DNA of 25,927 nucleotides from the NCBI GenBank assembly GCA_041648305.1, contig JBAZPI010000008.1, positions 1 to 25,927 on the forward strand, given 5' to 3'. Of the stretch, positions 14,906-22,564 are shown piece after piece (position 1 is the stretch's first letter; every line of letters starts with the position of its first letter). The notes under the pieces were generated by a model, which was not told the origin of the DNA, did not search any database, and was given only the letters and a program-made list of their open reading frames with translations. The DNA is from JABILX01 sp041648305 (GTDB lineage: Bacteria > Patescibacteriota > Gracilibacteria > UBA1369 > LOWO2-01-FULL-3). A program made the translations under genes and the position numbers.

Positions 14906-16552
14906 ATGGCTAAAAAAATTCTTTTTGGTGACGATGCGAGACAAAAACTTTACAAAGGCGTTGTTGCGCTTGCGGATTCTGTGAAAGTTACGCTTGGGCC
15001 GAAGGGTCGAAACGTAGTTCTTGATAAAAAATACGGCGCGCCTCTGATCACCAACGATGGTGTGACGATCGCGAAGGAGATCGAACTTAAAGATCATGAG
15101 GAGAATATGGGCGCGCAACTGGTGAAAGAAGTTGCGACAAAGACCAACGACGTTGCCGGAGATGGTACGACGACCGCGACGATTTTGGCTGAAGCGATGA
15201 TTGGCGAGGGGTTGAAGTATTTGAAGGAGGGCGCGAACGCGGTTCAAATGAAGGGTGGAATTCATAAGGCTGTGAAAGCTCTTGAAGAGGCCCTTGAGAA
15301 AATGGCTGTCCAGATCGGCGACAGCAAGGAGAGGATCGCGCAGGTTGCGACGATTTCCGCGCAGGACGAAGAGGTTGGCAATTTGATCGCTGATGTGATG
15401 GAGCTCGTCGGTAACGATGGAGTAATCACTGTTGAAGAGTCTCAGACGATGGGAATTGAGAAAGAAGTTGTTGATGGAATGCAGTTCGATAACGGATATG
15501 TTTCTCCATATTTTGTTACTGATCCGTCGAGGATGGAGGCTTCGTACGATGACGTCAAAATTCTCATCACCGACAAGAAGATTTCTTCGATTCATGATTT
15601 ACTTCCTTTGTTGGAAAAAGTTGCGCAAAGCGGCAGAAAGGAGCTTGTGATTGTCGCTGAAGATATTGATGGCGAGGCGCTTGCTACGTTGGTTTTGAAC
15701 AAACTTCGTGGGACTTTCAGCGTTTTGGCTGTGAAGGCACCGGCTTTCGGCGATCGACGCAAGGAAATGCTCAAGGATATTGCTGTTTTGACAGGAGGGA
15801 CTGTGATCAGCGAGGAGATTGGACTCAAGCTTGACGGCGCTGAGCCGTCTCATCTCGGAGAAGCTCGCAGGGTCGTTTCCGATAAAGATACTACGACAAT
15901 CGTTGGCGGCAAGGGCGACAAGAAGACGATTGAGGCTCGTGTCGATGAGTTGAAGGTTTTGTTGTCGAAAACTACGTCAGATTTTGATAAGGAGAAATTG
16001 CAGGAACGTCTTGGGAAGTTGGCAGGTGGAGTTGGAGTGATCAAAGTTGGAGCTGCGACTGAAATTGAGTTGAAGGAGAAGAAATTGAAGATTGAAGACG
16101 CGTTGAATGCTACGAAGGCTGCTGTGGAGGAGGGGATTGTGCCTGGTGGAGGAGTTGCTCTTCTTCGCGCTATGAGTTCTCTTGAAGGTTTGAAGGGCGA
16201 TAGCGATGAAATGAATGGTATCGCGATTGTTAAGAGTGCTTTGAGCAGGCCGTTGGTTCAAATTGCTGAGAATGCCGGGAAGAATGGAGCTGAGGTTCTT
16301 GATAAGGTTTTGAAAGCGAAAGAATGGCACGGTTACGATGCTGCGAAGGACGAATATGTCGATTTGCAGAAGGCCGGAATCATCGATCCTAAGAAAGTTA
16401 CCCGCTTTGCTTTAAAGAACGCGGCTTCTGTTGCAGCTTTGTTTTTGACCATGGGCGGGGCCGTGAGCGATTTACCTGAAGAGAAGAGTTGTTGTGGCGG
16501 CGGGACGTGTGGCGGTGGCGGACATGGTGGTGGAATGGGGATGGAGATGTAG
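14906..16552 (+). CDS. groEL: Chaperonin GroEL
   Basis: A 548-residue Cpn60, the same length as the E. coli protein. The start MAKKILFGDDAR at 14906 is chosen over an in-frame ATG 9 codons upstream, which overlaps the groES end. The ATP site is visible at GPKGRNVVLD, DGVTIAKEIEL and GDGTTT (85-90), with the equatorial GGGVALLRA near 414. The C-terminal tail is a glycine-rich, Met-ending tail as in other GroELs but carries Cys-Cys, a third Cys and a His. The tail normally projects into the folding cavity. Transcription is expected from the CIRCE promoter with groES. Confidence 0.98.
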   Translation: MAKKILFGDDARQKLYKGVVALADSVKVTLGPKGRNVVLDKKYGAPLITNDGVTIAKEIELKDHEENMGAQLVKEVATKTNDVAGDGTTTATILAEAMIGEGLKYLKEGANAVQMKGGIHKAVKALEEALEKMAVQIGDSKERIAQVATISAQDEEVGNLIADVMELVGNDGVITVEESQTMGIEKEVVDGMQFDNGYVSPYFVTDPSRMEASYDDVKILITDKKISSIHDLLPLLEKVAQSGRKELVIVAEDIDGEALATLVLNKLRGTFSVLAVKAPAFGDRRKEMLKDIAVLTGGTVISEEIGLKLDGAEPSHLGEARRVVSDKDTTTIVGGKGDKKTIEARVDELKVLLSKTTSDFDKEKLQERLGKLAGGVGVIKVGAATEIELKEKKLKIEDALNATKAAVEEGIVPGGGVALLRAMSSLEGLKGDSDEMNGIAIVKSALSRPLVQIAENAGKNGAEVLDKVLKAKEWHGYDAAKDEYVDLQKAGIIDPKKVTRFALKNAASVAALFLTMGGAVSDLPEEKSCCGGGTCGGGGHGGGMGMEM

Positions 16553-16681
16553 CAGGCGTGTAGCGAAGCGGAACTGGAATATTATGGTATTTGCATGCTC
16601 GGAGAAAAAAGCGATTTGGATGAATTGACGAAGAAATTTTCGTTGTGGGTGTAAGACATATTTGTTGAGATTTCGGCAATA

Positions 16682-16713
16682 TTTTAATTATGGCGAATTT
16701 GCCATAATTAAAA
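16682..16713. terminator. Long perfect hairpin after groEL
   Basis: TTTTAATTATGGC pairs perfectly with GCCATAATTAAAA over 13 bp with a 6-nt loop. It lies 130 bp after groEL and 57 bp before the IS element. The T-run is part of the stem, so it is not a textbook Rho-independent terminator, but position suggests it ends the operon. Confidence 0.6.
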
Positions 16714-16777
16714 GTTAGGTCGGTCTAAATAGTTACAAAATTAGCGTTAAAGAGTAGGTTGAGAAGACTAGGTCGTG

Positions 16778-17245
16778 TTAACATAAAACTTTTAAGAGAA
16801 GGACTATCATTCCAAGCATAACGAATCCGCTATATACAATATCCAGTTTGTCGTATCTGGTAGCAATTCTTCGAAAGTTTTTCAGTCGATTAAAAAGCCT
16901 CTCAATTTCATTTCGGTAAAGGTAAATTATATGATTGTAATCCCATGGCTTTTTCATATTGGATTTTGGCGGAACAACAGGCTCAATATTTTTGTTCCAA
17001 CATGCTTTCAGCATTTCTCTTCCCGAATAGCCTTTGTCCATTGCAAGATATTCCACGGTGGATGGAAATTGAAATTCTTCTATCAATTTCTTGCCAATTG
17101 TGAAGTCGCTTTTTTCTCCTGCAGATAAGACAAAACCCATTCCATGATCAGGGCATCCTCCAATCATGTGTATTTTTGTAGTGTATCCACCGCGAGATCG
17201 CCCTAACGATTGAGCGCCCTTTTTTTCTGCGCTCCTGCCGCGCAT
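16778..17245 (-). CDS. IS5-family transposase, C-terminal frame (orfB)
   Basis: 155 codons from a nominal ATG, but probably expressed only as a fusion with orfA. It starts in the region of the A7 tract (17220-17226, minus strand) and carries the canonical LGRSRGGYTTKIH motif. It also carries the second catalytic Asp in AMDKGYSGR and the Glu in YRNEIERLFNRLKNFRRIATRYDK, the DDE signature. The frame ends in the IS inverted repeat. Both halves look intact. Confidence 0.9.
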   Translation of the reverse strand: MRGRSAEKKGAQSLGRSRGGYTTKIHMIGGCPDHGMGFVLSAGEKSDFTIGKKLIEEFQFPSTVEYLAMDKGYSGREMLKACWNKNIEPVVPPKSNMKKPWDYNHIIYLYRNEIERLFNRLKNFRRIATRYDKLDIVYSGFVMLGMIVLLLKVLC

Positions 17246-17580
17246 TGATGAGCTCTTATACTGGTACTATCCAAAAAAGCAATTCTGACTTGAAGGATGT
17301 CTTCCACTTCCAGTTTTCGTAAAATTTTCCCAAGCAGCCCAGACTCGCTCCACCTTTTGTAGCGAGTATAAATTGTATGCCAGTCGCCTTCTTTTACGCG
17401 ATAGTCATATGGTAACTGTCTCCATCCGCATCCGCTTTTGAGAACATAACATATTGCATCCAAACATTTTCGTAACGGAATTATTTCCGGCTTTCTTGGC
17501 TTCGGAAACATTGGAGCAATCAAGTTAAACTGATCACTTGTGAGCATTTGGTACATAGTGTGAGGGGTTAAATTGCCCAC
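17203..17580 (-). CDS. IS5-family transposase, N-terminal frame (orfA)
   Basis: 125 codons encoding the DUF4096-like N-terminal region (LTSDQFNLIAPMFP, YVLKSGCGWRQLPYDY, RWSESGLLGKILRKL) and the first catalytic Asp in IAFLDSTSIRAHQ. It stops shortly after an A7 tract preceded by CAG and followed by GG. A -1 shift there joins orfA to orfB and gives one continuous DDE transposase of about 265 residues. This arrangement is well known in the IS427 group. Confidence 0.9.
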   Translation of the reverse strand: MGNLTPHTMYQMLTSDQFNLIAPMFPKPRKPEIIPLRKCLDAICYVLKSGCGWRQLPYDYRVKEGDWHTIYTRYKRWSESGLLGKILRKLEVEDILQVRIAFLDSTSIRAHQCAAGAQKKRALNR

Positions 17581-17647
17581 ACTATATCACGCTTTTTATG
17601 TTAACACTACCTAATGCAATTGGGCTTAGGGCTACTGCGCGGAAATT

Positions 17648-17675
17648 TTGACGGAAGGTTTGGTTGATGTATAGT
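17648..17675 (+). promoter_or_regulatory. Promoter of cysteine-rich protein gene
   Basis: TTGACG (17648-17653), 16-bp spacer, TATAGT (17670-17675). It lies about 37 bp before the ATG at 17713 and just outside the IS right end. Confidence 0.65.
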
Positions 17676-17712
17676 TGGGGGGCTGTAATTTACCATTAAC
17701 GAAAAATCAAAC

Positions 17713-18732
17713 ATGAAAACATTTCTAACGATTCTTCTGACTGCGATTGTGGTCGGAGCAGGTGTGTATTTCTGGCAGAATTATCAGGCTCAACCTAGTT
17801 CTGAGCCTAGCTCTGAGGAGGCTTCAGAGGAGGTTGCCGAAGATGTTCCGGAGGTTGCTGTAGAGCCTTTGTTGTATTCAAGTGAAGGGGTTGATGTCGA
17901 ATTCTCGAAGAAAGAGGGGACTTTTGATTATACAGTTGAGCAATTGGAATCGATGGCGGCGGAATGTGGAACCGTACATGAAGTTGGATACTTAGAGACT
18001 TTGGTTGAAGCTTACGAAAATACTCCGAAAACGATGTATAAATTTAAATACAATGAGGCTAGTCAAGAAAATGATACTTTTATAGCGACATTATTGCCGA
18101 ACAGGATGGAATATGCTTCGTTGGATGATGTTAGGAAAGATTTTGATCAATGTTCTGTGGGCGGGGATATGTACCCGACGATGATGAATCAAAAATGGCT
18201 TCTTTTCGTAAATTCTTGTGGAACAGGCTATAGCGATGGCTCTGGAAATCCGATCGGATGTCAGGTGGTGAGAGATGTAGTAGAGCCAACCTTAGAATTA
18301 AATGGGGGAAGTTTAAATGAGCCTGAGGTTTCGGAGGAGGGGAATGAAGAGGAAACGAACCAGTTGACTAAAATCGACGAAGACGAAATGTATGTTTATT
18401 ATGAAGGAACTATTACGGTTAGTGGTGAATACAGGGAATCTCAGCCACATACTATTCGTGGAGAAATGTTATGTTTTTATGCGGATGAAGAAACTGATGA
18501 TTTACTTCCGCGAGCATCATGGTTCTGTTTTGAAAATCAAGAGGCAGCTAAGACAACGTTCGGAGTGGATGATTCTGAAATTTTTGAAGATCCAAGTGTA
18601 GAATGTTTTGAAGGATCGGCAAAAGTGAAGGTTTCGAATTACAAGGTTAATAAAAAAGAAGCAGCTGTGTACGATACCGCGAAATTGGAGAAAGTTCTTG
18701 AGATGGGTGCATATTCGACGGATTGCGAGTAA
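17713..18732 (+). CDS. Exported, membrane-anchored cysteine-rich protein
   Basis: A 339-residue protein that I do not recognise. An N-terminal hydrophobic segment (about 4-21, FLTILLTAIVVGAGVYFW) is followed by a Ser/Glu-rich linker (SSEPSSEEASEE) and an acidic extracytoplasmic region. The hydrophobic segment has no lipobox cysteine. Eight cysteines are spread through the mature part (AAECGT, DQCSVG, NSCGTG, IGCQVV, MLCFYA, WFCFEN, VECFEG, TDCE), an even number that fits disulfide-bonded folding. The start is preceded by TTAAC at 12 nt. It lies directly after the IS element with its own promoter, and before the hairpin-rich region. Confidence 0.75.
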   Translation: MKTFLTILLTAIVVGAGVYFWQNYQAQPSSEPSSEEASEEVAEDVPEVAVEPLLYSSEGVDVEFSKKEGTFDYTVEQLESMAAECGTVHEVGYLETLVEAYENTPKTMYKFKYNEASQENDTFIATLLPNRMEYASLDDVRKDFDQCSVGGDMYPTMMNQKWLLFVNSCGTGYSDGSGNPIGCQVVRDVVEPTLELNGGSLNEPEVSEEGNEEETNQLTKIDEDEMYVYYEGTITVSGEYRESQPHTIRGEMLCFYADEETDDLLPRASWFCFENQEAAKTTFGVDDSEIFEDPSVECFEGSAKVKVSNYKVNKKEAAVYDTAKLEKVLEMGAYSTDCE

Positions 18733-18775
18733 CGGGTATAATTTGGCTATCCTCATGACTGTCTTGGATTTAAGT

Positions 18776-18939
18776 GTACGAAAAAATCGTACGGTTGAAA
18801 TTTAACTGTCGACAAGTTGTCGATAGTTCAAATCGCCGGTTCCTGATGGGACTGAGTTGTCTACAATTCGTAGACGACTTGAAAGAGAGAGTTGGTTGTG
18901 CCATAGCTGGCAAAGGGTAGGGGCAAATTGCCATCTCCC
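18776..18939 (+). ncRNA. Candidate structured RNA or leader (run of hairpins)
   Basis: Five inverted repeats occur in 164 bp. H1 (18776-18792): GTACGA/TCGTAC, loop 5. H2 (18804-18828): AACTGTCGAC/GTCGATAGTT, loop 5. H3 (18855-18879): AGTTGTCTAC/GTAGACGACT, loop 5. H4 (18899-18912): TGCCA/TGGCA, loop 4. H5 (18915-18939): GGGTAGGGGC/GCCATCTCCC with bulges. H2 and H3 share stem length, loop size and a G-U pair at the same level. A TATAAT lies at 18737-18742 without a good -35 box. It matches no RNA family I know (not tmRNA, 6S, SRP or RNase P). It might instead be a set of operators. Confidence 0.4.
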
Positions 18940-18962
18940 ATTGTTGCTCGAAGGAGGTTGAA

Positions 18963-19007
18963 ATGAAACTGTTACATTTTATTGAGTTCCTCTCTCTCTT
19001 GTGTTAA
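18963..19007 (+). CDS. Possible 14-residue leader peptide
   Basis: The ORF MKLLHFIEFLSLLC has a textbook Shine-Dalgarno site, AAGGAGG, with 5 nt from GGAGG to the ATG. It ends 10 nt before the next gene. Strong sites like this are rare in the window, which makes chance less likely. It follows the hairpin cluster, so an attenuation-like control of the pyrH operon is possible. No run of one amino acid is seen. Confidence 0.4.
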   Translation: MKLLHFIEFLSLLC

Positions 19008-19017
19008 ATTTTAGCCT

Positions 19018-19491
19018 ATGAAGAACAAAGACGATTCAACAATTGATTTAAGTAAGCTTGGCGGAGACGACTCCGCGGATTTTTCGGCTCTTTCATCTGC
19101 TGGAGTTGAAGATGATGGCTTGAAAGAGGTTGGGAGCGGGGCCGAGGAGGAGGAATTTAAAATTCATCATCTTGAGTTGGGGAGGGTTGAGCGTGTGAGC
19201 GACCGCGAAGCTGCGAAGCTTGAGGCTTTTGGGGATGGCGGCGATGTTTCGCATGGGCCGGCTTCGAAAGTTAGGGTTAAGTTCGACAAGTTTATTACGC
19301 TCGTTGCGACTCATACATACGAAGATATCTTGAAGAGAAACGCCGATGAAGATGTGATTATCAGCACAAATTTGCTGACTGATCTTGCAAATGCGCATGA
19401 TGAAGCTCGCGGAGACAAGAAACTTCCGCTTCTTTTCGCGTTCGGATTGATTATAGGAGTTATCGCAACCTGGTTAATTTTAAGAAGTTAA
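19018..19491 (+). CDS. Tail-anchored acidic protein of unknown function
   Basis: A 157-residue protein that I do not recognise. The first 50 residues are acidic and low in complexity. A middle region follows (HHLELGRVERVSDREAAKLE, then FDKFITLVATHTYEDILKR), and a single C-terminal membrane helix (about 136-155, LLFAFGLIIGVIATWLIL) ends in RS. There is no signal peptide, so it is predicted to be tail-anchored with a cytoplasmic body. Its stop is one base before pyrH, so it is first in the pyrH-frr operon, the place usually held by rpsB-tsf. Upstream TTAAAT at 8 nt may be a weak -10 box or a start-site motif. Confidence 0.75.
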   Translation: MKNKDDSTIDLSKLGGDDSADFSALSSAGVEDDGLKEVGSGAEEEEFKIHHLELGRVERVSDREAAKLEAFGDGGDVSHGPASKVRVKFDKFITLVATHTYEDILKRNADEDVIISTNLLTDLANAHDEARGDKKLPLLFAFGLIIGVIATWLILRS

Positions 19492-19492
19492 A

Positions 19493-20242
19493 ATGGCTAA
19501 CCTTAAATATAAGCGTATCCTTCTTAAGATGTCGGGCGAGGTTTTTAAAGGCTCGCTCTCGTCGGGGATCGATTATGGGGTCTTGGTTTCGCTTGCGCGG
19601 AGAATAAAAAAAGTGAGGGATTTGGGGGTTGAGATTGGGATCGTGATCGGTGGCGGGAATATTTGGAGGTATAAGGATAACAAGGCGGGTGCTCGGAATG
19701 CGAATGCTGTGTCCGGTTATGAACTTGATCGTGTCACTTCCGATACGATGGGTATGATGGCAACGAATATGAACGCTTTGGCTTTTGAAGATGTTTTGAA
19801 GGCGGTTGGGTGCGATGCCGTGGCGTTGACTGCGTTTCCGTGCGAACTGGCGATGAAAACTTATACTGTCCGCATGGGGCTTAAAAATTTGAAGAAAGGC
19901 AAGGTTGTGATTTTTGGCGGGGGGACGGGGAGTCCATTCTTCACGACTGACAGCGCTGCGGCGATGCGGGCGCTTGAGATGGAGTGCGATGTTCTTATGA
20001 AGGCGACGAAGGTCGATTATGTTTATGACAAGGATCCTGTGAAATTTAAGAGTGCGAAAAAGTTTGTCGAGCTAACTTACGATGAAGTTATTGATAAGAA
20101 ATTGGGGATAATGGATATGTCTTGCGCATCGCTTTGCAAAGAAGGCAACCTCCCGATGCTTGTCTTTAATTTGAATAAAGTTGGGCTTATTGAGAAAGCT
20201 TGCAAGGGGGAGAAGGTCGGAACTATAATTAACCCTAAATAA
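19493..20242 (+). CDS. pyrH: Uridylate kinase (UMP kinase)
   Basis: A 249-residue bacterial-type UMP kinase of the amino-acid-kinase fold, converting UMP to UDP. Signatures are LLKMSGEVFKGSLSSGID, GIVIGGGNIWR, the DTMGMMATNMNALAFEDVLK region and GGGTGSPFFTTDSAAAMRALEMECDVLMKATKVDYVYDKDP, which holds the nucleotide site. It is hexameric and allosteric in other bacteria. It starts one base after the upstream stop, and frr starts one base after its own stop, so the three are translationally coupled. Confidence 0.97.
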   Translation: MANLKYKRILLKMSGEVFKGSLSSGIDYGVLVSLARRIKKVRDLGVEIGIVIGGGNIWRYKDNKAGARNANAVSGYELDRVTSDTMGMMATNMNALAFEDVLKAVGCDAVALTAFPCELAMKTYTVRMGLKNLKKGKVVIFGGGTGSPFFTTDSAAAMRALEMECDVLMKATKVDYVYDKDPVKFKSAKKFVELTYDEVIDKKLGIMDMSCASLCKEGNLPMLVFNLNKVGLIEKACKGEKVGTIINPK

Positions 20243-20243
20243 T

Positions 20244-20801
20244 ATGTCTGACGATCTAATTCTTACCGCGAAAAATGGATTCCAGGCCGCTATTACTCAT
20301 ATGAAGGATGAGTTCAAGAAACTGCAGATTGGAAGGGCGAGCGCAGCGCTTGTTGAGGGAGTAATGGTTGAGATGTATGGGACTACGCAGCCGCTAAAGG
20401 CTTTGGCGAATATTTCGGTTCCCGAAGCGAAGACGCTTTCAATTCAACCTTGGGATAGGTCTGCGTTGACGGCTATCGAGAAGGGGATTGTGGCGGCGAA
20501 TATCGGATTAAATCCTGTAAACAATGGTGTTGCGATTATTTTGAATATGCCACCTCTAACTGAGGAACGTCGCACCGAGGTTGCGAAGAGAGTTAGGAGT
20601 CTTGCTGAGGAAGCGAAGATTTCTGTGAGGAATTTCCGCCAGGATGCGTTGAATGCAATAAAGAAGATGAAGGATAACGATGAGGCGACCGAGGATGATG
20701 TTTTTTCTGAAGGAAAGAAATTACAGGAGTTTGTCGATGCTGCGAATAAGGAAATTGAGGAGACGGCAAAGGCGAAAGAGAGCGACATAATGACTGTGTA
20801 A
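20244..20801 (+). CDS. frr: Ribosome recycling factor
   Basis: A 185-residue RRF of normal length. With EF-G it splits post-termination ribosomes. Conserved stretches are FKKLQIGRASAALVEGVMVEMYGT, LKALANISVPEAKTLSIQPWD, and PPLTEERRTEVAKRVRSLAEEAKISVRNFRQDALNAIKKM. The last codons and stop lie in a 14-bp tandem duplication. TTAAC sits 10 nt before the ATG although this codes for the end of PyrH. Confidence 0.97.
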   Translation: MSDDLILTAKNGFQAAITHMKDEFKKLQIGRASAALVEGVMVEMYGTTQPLKALANISVPEAKTLSIQPWDRSALTAIEKGIVAANIGLNPVNNGVAIILNMPPLTEERRTEVAKRVRSLAEEAKISVRNFRQDALNAIKKMKDNDEATEDDVFSEGKKLQEFVDAANKEIEETAKAKESDIMTV

Positions 20802-20814
20802 TAATGACTGTGTA
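20787..20814 (+). repeat. 14-bp tandem duplication over the frr stop codon
   Basis: ATAATGACTGTGTA occurs twice back to back (20787-20800, 20801-20814). It spans the last codons (Met-Thr-Val) and stop of frr. Confidence 0.9.
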
Positions 20815-20818
20815 ATTA

Positions 20819-20835
20819 AGAGGGCATGGCCCTCT
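20819..20835 (+). other. Hairpin between frr and rseP
   Basis: AGAGGGC-ATG-GCCCTCT forms a 7-bp stem with a 3-nt loop, directly followed by the TTAAC that precedes the rseP start. There is no T-tract. It may be a weak terminator or RNA-processing site in the operon. Confidence 0.5.
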
Positions 20836-20852
20836 GTTAACCCCCCATTTCC

Positions 20853-22505
20853 ATGAGTATTTTTGTAACGGTTATTTTATTTATTATAGTTTTTTCCATA
20901 CTTGTGCTTGCCCATGAGCTTGGGCATTTCATTGCGGCAAAGAGGTCGGGAATCAAGGTGGAGGAATTTGGGATTGGGTTTCCGCCCAGGATTTGGGGAC
21001 GGAAGAAGGGCGAGACGTTATATTCCATAAATGCGATACCTTTTGGCGGTTTTGTTAAACTTTTTGGAATGGAAGGGGAGGGCCCGTCCTTGCCGGGTGC
21101 GGCGGGGACAAAAAGGAGTCTCAAAAATTTTTCTAACAGGAGTATGAGAACGCGGGCGAAGGTTATGGTTGCCGGGGTGTTTATGAATCTTGTTTTGGCG
21201 TGGGTGCTTTTGTCGATTGGATTTTCTTTCGGGATGCAGCCTTTACTTGTTTCCGATGATGTTTTTCCTGCTGTTGATAATGGAGTCGTAGTGCTTCAAG
21301 AGGGGGCGGTTGTGGAAAGTGTTGAACCTGGAAGTTCAGCTTCTCTTATGGGGATTTTGCCCGGCGATTCCATTGTTAGGTTTGAAGGCGATTCGGTGGT
21401 TGATATAGAGCAGGTTGACGAGATTTTGGCGAACCCTGTCGGGCAATACGTTGTTGCGAGAGGTGGCGAGTTGTTTTGGACGAATTTGACGCAGGGGGAT
21501 TACGATGTGTTGGTGGAGAGCGGCGGGGCGGTGCTTGGCGCTGCGTTCAAAGAAATGTTCTATTTCCCGAGAGTGAGAATCCATGAAGTTGATTTTGAGT
21601 CGAATGCGTATAGGGGCGGACTTAGGAGCAATGATGTTGTGATTGCTATCAATGATACGGAAATTTACTCATTGCCGCAGTTTAGAGGTGTAATAGAGGA
21701 TTTGGATGAGGCGACTATTACTGTTTACAGGGATGGGGTGAGGAAGGATCTTTTGATTGATTTGGATGTTGAGAGGAGGATTATTGTGAGCGGTGTGGTT
21801 AAAGACAAGCCTGCTTATAATGCCGGATTAGAGGATGGTGATGTTATTGCGTCTGTAAATGGAAAATTTATTACCGAGTCGAGTGATTTTGTTGCGTATG
21901 TGACTGAGCATAAAGACGAAGTTTTGGGGCTTTCCATTCAGAGAGGAGATGAAGTGCTGTTTAAGGAGGTTAAGCCAGAAGATGGAAAGTTGGGAGTGTA
22001 TTTGTCCGAGTTGTATTCCGGTGAATATAGCGGTTTCAGTGTTTATAATGTTGATCAATTTACTTCTGTTGTCGAGATCAAAAACGAGCAGTATCCTTTT
22101 TATACCGCGCCTTTTTACGCTTTGTCCGAAACATGGAGAATGACGAAGCTTACGTCTGTGTTTTTTGTCGATTTTTTGAAGCAGTTCGTTCAGACGGGTG
22201 AGGTTTCGGAGAATGTGGCCGGGCCTGTCGGGATAGCGAAGATGACGGGCGTATTTGCGAGGGAGGGGCTGATTCCTCTTTTGAGGTTTATCGCGCTTTT
22301 GTCGATCAGTTTGGCTGTGTTGAATATTCTTCCTTTTCCGGCTTTGGACGGGGGCAAGCTGCTTTTTATATTCATTGAATTTGTTGTGGGCCGAAAGGTG
22401 CCGATGAAGTGGGAGAATTATATACATCTTTTTGGATACTTGCTGATCGTCGCGTTGATTTTTGCTGTTACGTATCGCGATATTTTGAGTTGGGTGGGGG
22501 CGTAG
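20853..22505 (+). CDS. rseP: Site-2 intramembrane metalloprotease (RseP/RasP)
   Basis: A 550-residue M50 zinc protease. It cleaves membrane-spanning regulators or signal-peptide remnants within the membrane. The first helix carries HELGHF (His21, Glu22, His25) and is followed by GIGFPPRIWGRKKGETLYSINAIPFGGFVK. The third zinc ligand motif is LDGGK (Asp499). Between them lie three PDZ-like modules (about 150-230, 240-305, 310-385), each with a GLxxGD-like loop (LMGILPGD, RGGLRSND, NAGLEDGD). E. coli RseP has two PDZ domains and about 450 residues. It follows frr by 51 bp; uppS, cdsA and dxr, which usually lie between, are absent. Confidence 0.95.
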   Translation: MSIFVTVILFIIVFSILVLAHELGHFIAAKRSGIKVEEFGIGFPPRIWGRKKGETLYSINAIPFGGFVKLFGMEGEGPSLPGAAGTKRSLKNFSNRSMRTRAKVMVAGVFMNLVLAWVLLSIGFSFGMQPLLVSDDVFPAVDNGVVVLQEGAVVESVEPGSSASLMGILPGDSIVRFEGDSVVDIEQVDEILANPVGQYVVARGGELFWTNLTQGDYDVLVESGGAVLGAAFKEMFYFPRVRIHEVDFESNAYRGGLRSNDVVIAINDTEIYSLPQFRGVIEDLDEATITVYRDGVRKDLLIDLDVERRIIVSGVVKDKPAYNAGLEDGDVIASVNGKFITESSDFVAYVTEHKDEVLGLSIQRGDEVLFKEVKPEDGKLGVYLSELYSGEYSGFSVYNVDQFTSVVEIKNEQYPFYTAPFYALSETWRMTKLTSVFFVDFLKQFVQTGEVSENVAGPVGIAKMTGVFAREGLIPLLRFIALLSISLAVLNILPFPALDGGKLLFIFIEFVVGRKVPMKWENYIHLFGYLLIVALIFAVTYRDILSWVGA

Positions 22506-22564
22506 GGGATTTTTCTTGTTGCGCGGTTGTCAAATTTGTATTTTGGGACCTCTTGAAAAAGGGG

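Larger units (their letters stand above)
16771..17611 (-). mobile_element. IS5-family (IS427-type) insertion sequence, complete
   Basis: An 841-bp element with imperfect terminal inverted repeats: GGTCGTGTTAACATAAAA at the left and, read inward from the right end, GGTAGTGTTAACATAAAA. One mismatch occurs in 18 bp. A TA dinucleotide flanks each end (16769-16770 and 17612-17613), consistent with a TA target duplication. It encodes a two-frame DDE transposase joined by a predicted frameshift. The stop codon of the second frame lies inside the left inverted repeat. It sits in an intergenic space and breaks no gene. Confidence 0.93.

Noticed and set aside
18752..18802. 16-codon ORF (MTVLDLSVRKNRTVEI) in the hairpin region
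   Set aside because: It overlaps hairpin H1, has no ribosome site, and lies 9 nt after a TATAAT lacking a -35 box; chance is likely.
18776..18939. Hairpin region as tmRNA, RNase P, SRP or 6S RNA
   Set aside because: None of the conserved core sequences of these RNAs is present.
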